NCBI GenBank assembly: GCA_022360315.1
Contig: JAKSDA010000389.1
Location: 56,764 to 120,763 of the forward strand
From: Pseudomonadota bacterium
Lineage (GTDB): Bacteria > Myxococcota_A > Polyangia > Haliangiales > Haliangiaceae
DNA length: 64,000 nt
Direction: 5' to 3'
This document shows, piece after piece, positions 24,727 to 32,285 of this stretch. Numbering within the stretch: the stretch's first letter is position 1; every line of letters begins with the position of its first letter. The translations under genes and the position numbers were made by a program. The notes beneath the pieces are model-generated. The model was not told the origin of the DNA, ran no database searches, and worked only from the letters and a program-made list of their open reading frames with translations.

Positions 24727-26964
24727 ATGACTGCTGAAATCTCCCGTCGCGGTTTTTTGAAAGTATCCGGTTTTTCTGTTGCTGTTTTGTTGACGTCAAA
24801 GGGCTGCCGCCAGGCGGTTGTCCGCAAGGGCCAACTCGACGTCGACACCGACGCATATCCGGCCATCGCCTGGATTCGCATTACTCCCGATAATCACGTG
24901 ACGGTCATTGTCGGGAGATCCGAGCTTGGCCAGGGGGTTCACACATCCTTGCCAATGATCATCGCGGACGAGCTAGAGGCGGATTGGAATCGGGTCAAGG
25001 TCGAGATGGCCCCGGCCGGCAAGGAGTTTTGGGATCCAGTTTACCAGGAGCAGTCGACGATTTCGTCGAGCAGTGTCCGCCACATGTGGACCGACCTGCG
25101 CGAGGCGGGAGCCGCCATGCGCGAACTGCTGGTGCGGGCAGCGGCCAGGCGCTGGCAGGTACCGCGAGAGCAATGCCGAGCCGAGATGCAGCGCGTGATC
25201 CATGCTGCCAGCGGCCGAAGTGCGACGTATGGTGAGCTGTGCCTGGCTGCCGCCGAGCTCCCGCTGCCGTCGAAGTCGGACCTCTCGTTAAAAGACCCCA
25301 GTCAGTTCCGCTATATTGGCACTTCCAAACCGCGCATCGACATTCCCGGCAAACTGGCCGGGACCGCCCAGTACGGTATGGATGTGTTTCTCGACGGAAT
25401 GCTCTACGCGCTGGTGGCGCGGCCACCGGCATTCGGCGCGACGTTTGCCACCGCGATCGGTGCTTACGACGAAAAGGCCGCCCGTGCCGTCCCGGGCGTT
25501 CGCGATGTGGTTCGGCTGCCCGGTGACCGTGTCGCTGTCTGCGCTGAAACACCGTCCGCTGCGTTTGCCGGCAAGAAAGCCCTGGCTCCGCGTTGGACCG
25601 GGGGCAGCCATCCCGATCTGGACAACGACGCTCTCGACAAGGTGCTCGACGACGCCCTGCAAAAGGACGGGATCACTGTGCTCGACGAGGGCGATGGCGC
25701 ATTGTCGCCAGGCCTTGAAGTGAGCGGTCGGTTCGTGACGCCCTATCTCCACCATGCGACCATCGAACCCCCAACCTGCCTGGTCCGCGTGGCAGCGGAT
25801 CGCTGCGATATATGGGCACCCACCCAGATTCAGAGTCGAAATGTCAACGCTGCTGCCAAGATCACCGGTTTGCCGGCTGATAAGATTCACATCCACACGA
25901 CCTACCTGGGTGGCGGATTTGGCCGCAAGAGCTACGGTGATTTTGTCGATGAAGGCGTTCTCATCGCCAAGAAAACCGGCCAGCCCATCAAATTGTTATG
26001 GACCCGGGAAGACGATATTCGCCACGGCATCTATCTCTCTTCCTCCACAGCCATGGCCAAGGCGCACTACAAAAGCGGTGTCGGTATCACCAGCTGGAAA
26101 CACAAAGTTGTCTGTGACCCGATCAAATGGGAGGACGGGGGCACCGATGTGCATGCAACCGTAGAGGGCGTCATCAACAAGGGACGTTCGCGGACCTATG
26201 CACGGTCCCATTTTCTATACAATGTATCTCATCTGAACGTGTCGTATGTTCACACCGACCGCCCAGTCCCGGTTGGTTATCTGCGTTCGGTGGGCTTTTT
26301 TCACAATGTTTTTGCCGTGGAGACGACGATTGACGCGCTCGCCTTTGCGGCCCGGAAAGACCCGCTTCAGTTTCGCCTCGACCACTTGAACCGCAAGCAG
26401 CATCCCCGCGCCCTGGCATTGTTGAACCGGGTTGCGGAGATGTCGGGGTGGACCAAAAAAACCCCTGAGAATCGCGGTATGGGACTGGCCCACTACTATT
26501 TCGATCGCTTTCCGGGCAGCTACTTGGCCCAGGTGGCCGAGGTTTCCGTGGATATACAAACAGGCGTGATTCGGGTACATCGAGTCTTTTGCGCCGCGGA
26601 TTGTGGCACGGTCGTTCATCCCGGTCAGGTCGTGGCCCAGGTAGAGGGCGGTACCATCATGGGGCTGAGCATGGCACTCAAAGAGCGGCTTCTGGTCGAG
26701 GCCGGTGGTGTAAAGGCCAGCAACTACCACGATTATCCCATATTGCGCATGGATGAAGCTCCCGAGATCACTGTCCATGTGATGGATAGCAGAGAGCCGC
26801 CAGGCGGGATTGGCGATGCCTCCCCGCCGCTGATTGGACCAGCGGTTGCCAATGCTGTGTTTGACGTCGTGCGTCGCCAAACCGGCAAGCAGGTGCGGCT
26901 GAGGCGGCTCCCCTTGACCCCGCCGACGGTTGTACAGACTTTGCGCAAAGCTCCAGGGTCGTGA
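24727..26964 (+). CDS. Tat-exported molybdopterin-binding large subunit of a molybdenum hydroxylase (IorB type)
   Basis: 745 aa. The N-terminus SRRGFLKVSGFSVAVLLTS is a twin-arginine signal, so the enzyme would fold with cofactor in the cytoplasm and act in the periplasm together with the small subunit. Family segments include GRSELGQGVHTSLPMIIADE, TTYLGGGFGRKSYGDFVDE (Mo-pterin binding) and DCGTVVHPGQVVAQVEGGTI. At the position of the catalytic base motif GxGEP the sequence reads GGIGDASPPLIGPA, with Asp697 (26815-26817) where the family has Glu. Enzymes of this type hydroxylate N-heterocycles or oxidise aldehydes. No cytochrome c electron acceptor is encoded next to it. Confidence 0.92.
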   Translation: MTAEISRRGFLKVSGFSVAVLLTSKGCRQAVVRKGQLDVDTDAYPAIAWIRITPDNHVTVIVGRSELGQGVHTSLPMIIADELEADWNRVKVEMAPAGKEFWDPVYQEQSTISSSSVRHMWTDLREAGAAMRELLVRAAARRWQVPREQCRAEMQRVIHAASGRSATYGELCLAAAELPLPSKSDLSLKDPSQFRYIGTSKPRIDIPGKLAGTAQYGMDVFLDGMLYALVARPPAFGATFATAIGAYDEKAARAVPGVRDVVRLPGDRVAVCAETPSAAFAGKKALAPRWTGGSHPDLDNDALDKVLDDALQKDGITVLDEGDGALSPGLEVSGRFVTPYLHHATIEPPTCLVRVAADRCDIWAPTQIQSRNVNAAAKITGLPADKIHIHTTYLGGGFGRKSYGDFVDEGVLIAKKTGQPIKLLWTREDDIRHGIYLSSSTAMAKAHYKSGVGITSWKHKVVCDPIKWEDGGTDVHATVEGVINKGRSRTYARSHFLYNVSHLNVSYVHTDRPVPVGYLRSVGFFHNVFAVETTIDALAFAARKDPLQFRLDHLNRKQHPRALALLNRVAEMSGWTKKTPENRGMGLAHYYFDRFPGSYLAQVAEVSVDIQTGVIRVHRVFCAADCGTVVHPGQVVAQVEGGTIMGLSMALKERLLVEAGGVKASNYHDYPILRMDEAPEITVHVMDSREPPGGIGDASPPLIGPAVANAVFDVVRRQTGKQVRLRRLPLTPPTVVQTLRKAPGS

Positions 26965-26974
26965 GGCGCGCTGC

Positions 26975-26999
26975 CCGCACGGCTGGGTGAGCCGTGCGG
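26975..26999 (+). terminator. Strong hairpin after the Mo-hydroxylase genes
   Basis: A perfect 10-bp stem CCGCACGGCT / AGCCGTGCGG with a 5-nt loop begins 11 bp after the stop codon. There is no T-run after it, so it may be a weak or Rho-assisted terminator, or a 3' mRNA stabiliser. Confidence 0.6.
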
Positions 27000-27607
27000 A
27001 TTGCGTTGCGCATGGAGCGGACGGTTGTGTTGGGGCCGTGCTGTGGTCTTGTCAAATGTCATTCGCCAGGTCACGGCTTGTCTCCCTGTCGGCGAGCACT
27101 GGCCAAGGAAGCTCGGTATTCGGACTCCAAGATCGACATGACAAACGGCGAGGGTATGCATGGCCACGGATCGAGTCGTGCGGATGCGGGTCGGCGAGGA
27201 CGTGCGTCGAGGCGGCACGAAGGCGCCGTTTGCAGCAAGTCGGCAACAAATGGTCGATCATGGAGGCACCGCAGGTCGGACAGCTCACTCCGCCTGGTTG
27301 CATGCGACTCCGGCGGACAGCACAGGGCCACGCAACCCGCGAGGGATGCCGGGACGGGTGGTGCGGATCATCTCAGCGAGAACTGGGTCATTCACGCGGG
27401 CAGCCGCCGGTGTTGTGGCGGTAGAGATGCGGCGTACGTCAGGTGGTTTCTGGCATTCGGGGATCATTTTCTCTGCCGGTGACGCGATGCATTGATGTAA
27501 ACCGTTGAGTCGTCGTGCTCGAGATGGTATGGAATTCGCGGCCTTCGCTGAGCCGGCCGACCGCGACCAGCAGGCCATGATCGCGCATACCATTGCTGAG
27601 AGGAGAA
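27000..27607. other. Intergenic region without a recognisable gene
   Basis: About 600 bp. Several frames stay open because of high GC, but none gives a protein with recognisable motifs or a ribosome site. A minus-strand frame contains a short CPTCGASM zinc-ribbon-like string (about 27270-27290) that could be debris. The end holds the strong ribosome site GAGAGGAGAA of the methyltransferase. Confidence 0.4.
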
Positions 27608-28429
27608 ATGAGCGTTTCAAACTACGCCGAGGTCATAGCGCACTACCAGAACGCCAGCGAGGAAGAGCGGTTGCAGACGAGCTTTGGAAAGCTCGAACTC
27701 GTGCGCAGCCAAGCCATCATCACGCGGTATCTGCAGCCACAACACAGGCGTATCCTCGACATTGGTGGGGGCGCGGGGACCTACTCGCTCTGGCTTGCGA
27801 GCGACGGGCGCGAGGTCACCTTGCTCGACCCCGTCGAGCGCCATGTCAAACTCGCCGAGCGCAGCGCCCGCGAGCGAGGACTCGAGCTGATATCGATCGA
27901 CTGCGCTGATGCCCGAAATCTGCCCTATCGAGACTCATCGTTCGACGCCGCTCTCATGATGGGGCCGCTCTATCATCTCACCGACCGCGAGGAGCGCATC
28001 GCTGCGTTGCGCGAATCGCACCGCGTGTTGGCACCGGGTGGACTGCTATTTGGGGTGGGAATAGGGCGATACGCTTCACTTCTCATCGAGGGCCTGGGCA
28101 TGGGCTTTATCGACGATGATGAATACGTGGATATCATCATGCATAGTATCGAAACCGGGATCCACCGCAACGACAACAATCGCGATCGATTCTTTACCAC
28201 CGCTGTGTTTCTGTTACCCGAAACTGTGGAAGGCGAGTTTGCAGAAGCGGGATTCGCTGTCGAGGACACGCTCCCGGTGGAAGGTCCGGGCTGGTTAGCG
28301 GAGAATTTTGATGCCCGCTGGGCTGACGAAAAGCGGCGAAACACACTGATGCGACTGGTCGAAGCGATCGAGGATCGACGGTCTTTGCTTCCCCTCAGTC
28401 CTCACTTCATGGTCGTCGGCCGCAGCTAA
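27608..28429 (+). CDS. Class I SAM-dependent methyltransferase
   Basis: About 273 aa. Motif I ILDIGGGAGTYSLWLA (around residue 43), the acidic motif II end VTLLDPVERHV, the motif II/III segment IDCADARNLPYRDSSFDAAL and the post-motif MMGPLYHL, then LRESHRVLAPGGLLFGV, place it in the Methyltransf_11 group of small-molecule methyltransferases. The ATG at 27608 follows GAGAGGAGAA. First gene of a four-gene + strand set with a nucleotide-handling fusion, an Fe/2OG enzyme and a HAD phosphatase. In that setting it could tailor or mask a nucleoside product; the acceptor is unknown. Confidence 0.85.
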   Translation: MSVSNYAEVIAHYQNASEEERLQTSFGKLELVRSQAIITRYLQPQHRRILDIGGGAGTYSLWLASDGREVTLLDPVERHVKLAERSARERGLELISIDCADARNLPYRDSSFDAALMMGPLYHLTDREERIAALRESHRVLAPGGLLFGVGIGRYASLLIEGLGMGFIDDDEYVDIIMHSIETGIHRNDNNRDRFFTTAVFLLPETVEGEFAEAGFAVEDTLPVEGPGWLAENFDARWADEKRRNTLMRLVEAIEDRRSLLPLSPHFMVVGRS

Positions 28430-28525
28430 ACAGAAACACCTTCGTCGTGCATCAAAGCGGGTGTTTCTGTGGCGAGGCCGAGACGGCCGGCAGTCCGGCT
28501 TCCTGGGCCTTGCCCAAGCTGATGG
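28430..28525 (+). repeat. Hairpin repeat element, copy A
   Basis: Immediately after the methyltransferase stop codon there is a perfect 11-bp stem (ACAGAAACACC 28430-28440 with GGTGTTTCTGT 28460-28470) and a 19-nt loop containing GCATCA. Similarity to copy B (44934-45037) continues about 55 bp past the hairpin, through GCGAGG, GTCCGGC and TTGCCCAA. No T-run follows, so it is not a simple terminator. Confidence 0.7.
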
Positions 28526-28644
28526 CTGAGCGCGAGGGAGTGGGGCCGGGCACGATCAAAGACGATCCGACCGATGCAATCCAACTCGATGGAACACGAT
28601 CGAGAGAAACCGACATAATCAGACGAGGAGCGCAGTACATAACG

Positions 28645-29403
28645 ATGTCAAACCAACAAACCCGCTGCACGGTCACGATTTGTGGCTCGTTTCGCAAGCA
28701 CTTTCAGGGCATTTTGGCAGCGATCGAGGAATTCAGGCAGCACGGTGTCGAGGTGTTGTCGCCCAAATCCTCTCCCATCGTCAACCCGGGCGAGGAGTTT
28801 GCCATTCTGCATGCCGATGGCGACGCCGATCCGAAGACCCTCGAGGAACGGCATCTCGATGCGATCTCCGCTGCTGACGCCATCTACCTGTACAACCCAC
28901 AAGGTTACCTCGGCGCATCGGCCACTCTGGAACTCGGCTGGGCACTGGCATTGGGCAAACCAGTGTACGCCAGAGATCGCCCCGAAGACTTCACCCTCAA
29001 ACTCTTCGTCGATCGAGTTGCAAGTCCCGAACAAGTCGCGGTCGCGATTGGCGAGAGCCTCCACGACAACCCATTACAGACGATCTCTGCCCGGTCGCCA
29101 CTGTCGGTGCTGCAGCACTACATCCACCGAGTCGTCGTCCAGCGGGGATTTGCTGACGAGAGTCCGCGCGACATCATGCTCTTGATGGTCGAGGAGGTCG
29201 GCGAGCTGGCCAAGGCGCTCCGCAAATACATCGGCCTGAAAATCGACAGCGAGAAGGCGGACCGCTATGCAGCCGTGAGTGATGAACTCGCCGACGTGCT
29301 GATCTATTTACTCGACCTGGCAGACAGTTGTGATATCGACCTCTATCAGGCGTTCCTCGACAAAGAAAAAAAGAACCACAAACGATTCTGGAAGCAGGGA
29401 TGA
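28645..29403 (+). CDS. Nucleoside 2-deoxyribosyltransferase-like domain fused to a MazG-type NTP pyrophosphohydrolase
   Basis: About 252 aa. The N-terminal half (CTVTICGSFRKHFQGILAAI ... AADAIYLYNPQGYLGASATL ... ELGWALALGKPVYA) is the Rossmann-like fold of nucleoside 2-deoxyribosyltransferase/DUF4406 proteins, with the conserved NPxGYxGxS and ExGWAxxxGKPV elements. The C-terminal half (about 170-252) has MLLMVEEVGELAKALRKYI and SDELADVLIYLLDLAD, the EExxE...ExxD metal site of MazG-like all-alpha pyrophosphatases (dNTP to dNMP plus PPi). Frame open from 28447; the ATG at 28645 is where homology starts. Fifty-one bases separate it from the Fe/2OG gene. The fusion implies that one protein both makes a (deoxy)nucleoside monophosphate and acts on the N-glycosidic bond. 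Confidence 0.82.
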   Translation: MSNQQTRCTVTICGSFRKHFQGILAAIEEFRQHGVEVLSPKSSPIVNPGEEFAILHADGDADPKTLEERHLDAISAADAIYLYNPQGYLGASATLELGWALALGKPVYARDRPEDFTLKLFVDRVASPEQVAVAIGESLHDNPLQTISARSPLSVLQHYIHRVVVQRGFADESPRDIMLLMVEEVGELAKALRKYIGLKIDSEKADRYAAVSDELADVLIYLLDLADSCDIDLYQAFLDKEKKNHKRFWKQG

Positions 29404-29454
29404 CATGCGCTTTGAGTGCGCAGAGACCCACGCGACCGCGATGAGAGGCATCGC

Positions 29455-30450
29455 ATGACACCACATGACGAGAATAAACACGCCAGGACGCTGACCGGTG
29501 ATGAGCTCATCGTACTCGACCTCGAGCACTACCGGAGCGGCACAGAGGAGCAGAGAAGGGCATACTTTGACGATTTGCGGCGATCGGTGGCGAAGCTCGG
29601 CTTTCTCTGTGTTGCTCGCCATGGGCTAGACCTACAGTTGCTCGATCGTTGTTACCAATTGAGCGAACGATTTTTCGAACTGCCCCTGTCGGACAAGATG
29701 GACCTGCGGTACGACCATATCGATCAAAAGAAGTACAGTGACATCGGTTATTTTCCATACCGGATCGAGACCGCCCAGGGCAGTGAGCTGCCCGATCTCA
29801 AGGAGATGTTTCACGTCGGCCAGGATGTTCCTACCGGTCATCCGCTCGGCGAGTTGTACGCGACCAACGTATGGCCGCGCTCAATGCCCGAGTTTCGGCC
29901 GCCGTTCGAGGCGCTATTCGAGCAATTTCGCCGCGCTGGTGACGCAATCATGCGCTCGATCGGCATTGGTTACGAGATGGATGCAGGTTATGTAAAAGAG
30001 CTCATCCGCGACGGAAACAGCATGTTGCGCACGTTGCACTATCCGCGGATCCAGCCCGGCGAGCAGGGGTTGCGTGCCGAGGCGCATACCGGAATCCAAT
30101 TGCTCGGCCTGCAGCCGCGGGCCAGCGACGACGGATTGCAGTTTCTCACTCCGGCCAACGAGTGGGTTGCAGTCGATCGCCAGTACTGTCGAGACTACTT
30201 GCTAGTCAATCTTGGCGACATGTTAGCATACATGCTCGAAGACCGCGTCAAGGCCACTGTGCATCGCGTGAGCAACCACAACCCGGACCACGCTCGGTAT
30301 GCCATCGTCTATTTCTATCATCCGAGTTCGGTGGCCTACCTGTGCAAGCGCGGCGATCCGGCCGAGAAAAGCGATGCTCTTCGTGCCGGTGACTGGCTGC
30401 TGCAGCGACTCGAGGAGATCAAGCTGTTTTCCGATCGGACTGCGCATTGA
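29455..30450 (+). CDS. Isopenicillin-N-synthase-like Fe(II)/2-oxoglutarate enzyme with an HxG iron motif (putative halogenase)
   Basis: About 331 aa, ATG at 29455 after GAGAGG. DIOX_N region at about 16-130 (FDDLRRSVAKLGFLCVARHG ... FFELPLSDKMDLRY) and jelly-roll core at about 185-300. In relatives the iron triad reads H-x-D...H (for example AAHEDINLITLL). Here the aligned segment is EAHTGIQLLGLQ: His211 and His270 (ATVHRVSN) are kept, the 2OG-binding Arg281 (RYAIVYF) is kept, but the Asp is Gly213 (30091-30093). Loss of that carboxylate is the hallmark of Fe/2OG halogenases (HxG in WelO5, HxA in SyrB2), where chloride takes its place; nucleotide halogenases of the AdaV/AdeV group are also Fe/2OG enzymes. 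It overlaps the HAD phosphatase gene by 4 bp. Halogenase function is inference; an inactive or otherwise adapted oxygenase is the alternative. Confidence 0.75.
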   Translation: MTPHDENKHARTLTGDELIVLDLEHYRSGTEEQRRAYFDDLRRSVAKLGFLCVARHGLDLQLLDRCYQLSERFFELPLSDKMDLRYDHIDQKKYSDIGYFPYRIETAQGSELPDLKEMFHVGQDVPTGHPLGELYATNVWPRSMPEFRPPFEALFEQFRRAGDAIMRSIGIGYEMDAGYVKELIRDGNSMLRTLHYPRIQPGEQGLRAEAHTGIQLLGLQPRASDDGLQFLTPANEWVAVDRQYCRDYLLVNLGDMLAYMLEDRVKATVHRVSNHNPDHARYAIVYFYHPSSVAYLCKRGDPAEKSDALRAGDWLLQRLEEIKLFSDRTAH

Positions 30451-31109
30451 CCCGCCGATACGCACATATCATATGGGACTGGAACGGCACCCTGTTCGAC
30501 GACGTGGAGTTGTCCGTGGCCATCGACAATGAACTTCTCGGGCAATTTGGCAAGCCACAGATAACTCTCGAGCAATACCGAGCCTGTTTCGATCTGCCGG
30601 TCAAGGGCTTTTACGAGCGGCTCGGCTTTTCGTTTGCGCCCGACTCAGCCGTCACCTTCGAGCGGGTCATGACTGCGTTCTGGGACGCGTACGAGTCGCG
30701 ACAACGCGACGAATGCCAGCTGCACGACAATGTGACCGAGATCCTCTGGTCGTGCAGAGAGGCGGGCTACAAGCAGTCGCTCCTGTCGTCGCTACCGCAC
30801 CGACAATTGACCGAAGCGGTAACGCGATTTGGGCTGGGCGAGCTATTCGCCACCGTTTCTGGCCATCCCGACGATCAGGCCGGCAGCAAGTTAGAGCGCG
30901 GCAGAACGTTGATGACAGAGCTCGGGCTCGAGAGCGATTCGGTCGTGCTTGTCGGCGATACCACTCATGACTTCGATGTCGCCCGCGCATTGGGCATCGA
31001 GGCGATTCTCGTTGCCAATGGCCATCAGTCAGCCACGCTCCTGCGCCAGAAGACGTCGCGGGTTGTCGAGTCGGTGGCATCGGTCGATTGCTATCTCGGC
31101 CGCCGATAA
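30447..31109 (+). CDS. HAD-superfamily phosphatase coupled to the putative halogenase
   Basis: 220 aa. HAD motif I is WDWNGTLFDD (nucleophile Asp; the usual second Asp is Asn, as in many phosphoglycolate-phosphatase-like proteins), motif II SLLSSLPH, motif III lysine GSKLERG and motif IV VLVGDTTHDFDVARALG. The frame begins at a TTG (30447) that overlaps the TGA of the preceding gene as TTGA, so translation is probably coupled and stoichiometric. It would dephosphorylate a small phosphorylated metabolite; in this context a modified nucleoside monophosphate is the natural candidate. Convergent with the alpha/beta hydrolase gene that ends at 31156. Confidence 0.85.
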   Translation: MTRRYAHIIWDWNGTLFDDVELSVAIDNELLGQFGKPQITLEQYRACFDLPVKGFYERLGFSFAPDSAVTFERVMTAFWDAYESRQRDECQLHDNVTEILWSCREAGYKQSLLSSLPHRQLTEAVTRFGLGELFATVSGHPDDQAGSKLERGRTLMTELGLESDSVVLVGDTTHDFDVARALGIEAILVANGHQSATLLRQKTSRVVESVASVDCYLGRR

Positions 31110-31155
31110 GAAAGCCGCTCGATTACCCCTGGTACGTGCGCGCATTTCTCCCCGG

Positions 31156-32022
31156 CTACTCAGCCAGCTGCGTTTCGATCCAGTCGATGGGTTTGGGCCA
31201 GAGCTGTCTGCCAAACTTCCTGGAGAAAAAACCAAAATGACCGATGGCCTTGGCCGATACGTCGGAAAGTCGGATTTTCTCGCTGGATACCTGGGCGTTC
31301 TCGAAGTATTCGAGAATCTCGGGCACCGTGCGCTCGGTGGCGATGGTATCGTCTTCCGCATAAAACGCCTTCACTGGGGCGCGTATGTCGGCAAAGAACT
31401 GCTCTTCGATCGTGACGCCGAAGAAACTGCGCAGATAGTTGCGGTTGGTACACCAGTCGGCCCACTCACGAGCTACCCCGGTGGGCAGATCTTCGCCCAG
31501 CTGCAGTCTCTTGGCCGGCACGAATCCAAAAATCCGCGATACTATGGGTATGTAGACGTACCAGATAAAGGCGGGAAGATATCTGTACGGTCTTGGAAAC
31601 GTACGCCAGTACCCGGTGGAAGCTGCGATGGTGACCACGCCGCGCAGGACGTCGTGGTTTTTCATGAGGCCAATCAGTTGGCCGCCCATGCTGTGGGCCA
31701 CAATGAATTTGGGTAGCTGGGGATAACTGGTTTTGATCCACTCCAACACACCCACCATATCCCGCTCCCCCCAGTGGCGCAGTTGAGCCTCGAACCCACG
31801 CAGGCTTTTGGGCCGGGAGCCGCCGATGCCGCGATAGTCGAAAAGGATTACTGCGAAGCCGCGCTCTGCCATGTACTTGGCAAACTTGAGATAAAATTCT
31901 TTCTTGACGCCAGTGCCCGAATGAAACTGGATGACACCGCGCAGATCAGTTTCCGGCTCCAAATGGAGAGCGGCGAGTTCGAAGCCATCGGTGGCGGCAA
32001 TGGTAACATCTCGTTGTTTCAT
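31156..32022 (-). CDS. Alpha/beta-fold hydrolase
   Basis: 288 aa, no signal peptide. Oxyanion region QFHSGTGVKKEFY, LFDYRGIGGSRP, nucleophile elbow FIVAHSMGGQLIG (Ser), acid FYAEDDTIA and C-terminal His in AIGHFGFFS make a complete catalytic triad. It is a serine-hydrolase of the lysophospholipase/esterase type. A good ribosome site (AAGGATGAGAG) precedes the ATG. It lies 263 bp after the desaturase gene in the same direction and may be the thioesterase or acyl-releasing enzyme of the acyl-ACP cluster; that link is only by position. Confidence 0.85.
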   Translation of the reverse strand: MKQRDVTIAATDGFELAALHLEPETDLRGVIQFHSGTGVKKEFYLKFAKYMAERGFAVILFDYRGIGGSRPKSLRGFEAQLRHWGERDMVGVLEWIKTSYPQLPKFIVAHSMGGQLIGLMKNHDVLRGVVTIAASTGYWRTFPRPYRYLPAFIWYVYIPIVSRIFGFVPAKRLQLGEDLPTGVAREWADWCTNRNYLRSFFGVTIEEQFFADIRAPVKAFYAEDDTIATERTVPEILEYFENAQVSSEKIRLSDVSAKAIGHFGFFSRKFGRQLWPKPIDWIETQLAE

Positions 32023-32285
32023 CTCTCATCCTTCTTGTCTTGGTACTGCGACCCGCAAGCGAGTGCCCGGTCGGGTCGATCCAGCGCGCCTGTGGCAAGG
32101 CGCCGAGGAGGGAGCATAGTGGAGGGCGTGGCCGACGGGCAAGGCAGCCATCGGCGGGCTGGTCGGAAATACTGAATACTCACTTGTGAGGAGTGGTCAT
32201 TCGTTCCTGTGGCGCCATTTCTCGCGCAAGCGATTCCTCTCCGCGGCCGGATAACGTCAGGATGTAGGCGTTGGACTGCAAGCAC

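Noticed and set aside
27052..27303. Minus-strand frame with a CPTCGASM zinc-ribbon-like string
   Set aside because: Only one CxxC pair in a credible context and no further homology; not enough for a transposase or zinc-ribbon call.
28447..28644. Upstream in-frame extension of the NDT/MazG gene
   Set aside because: It translates the hairpin repeat element; homology begins only at the ATG at 28645.
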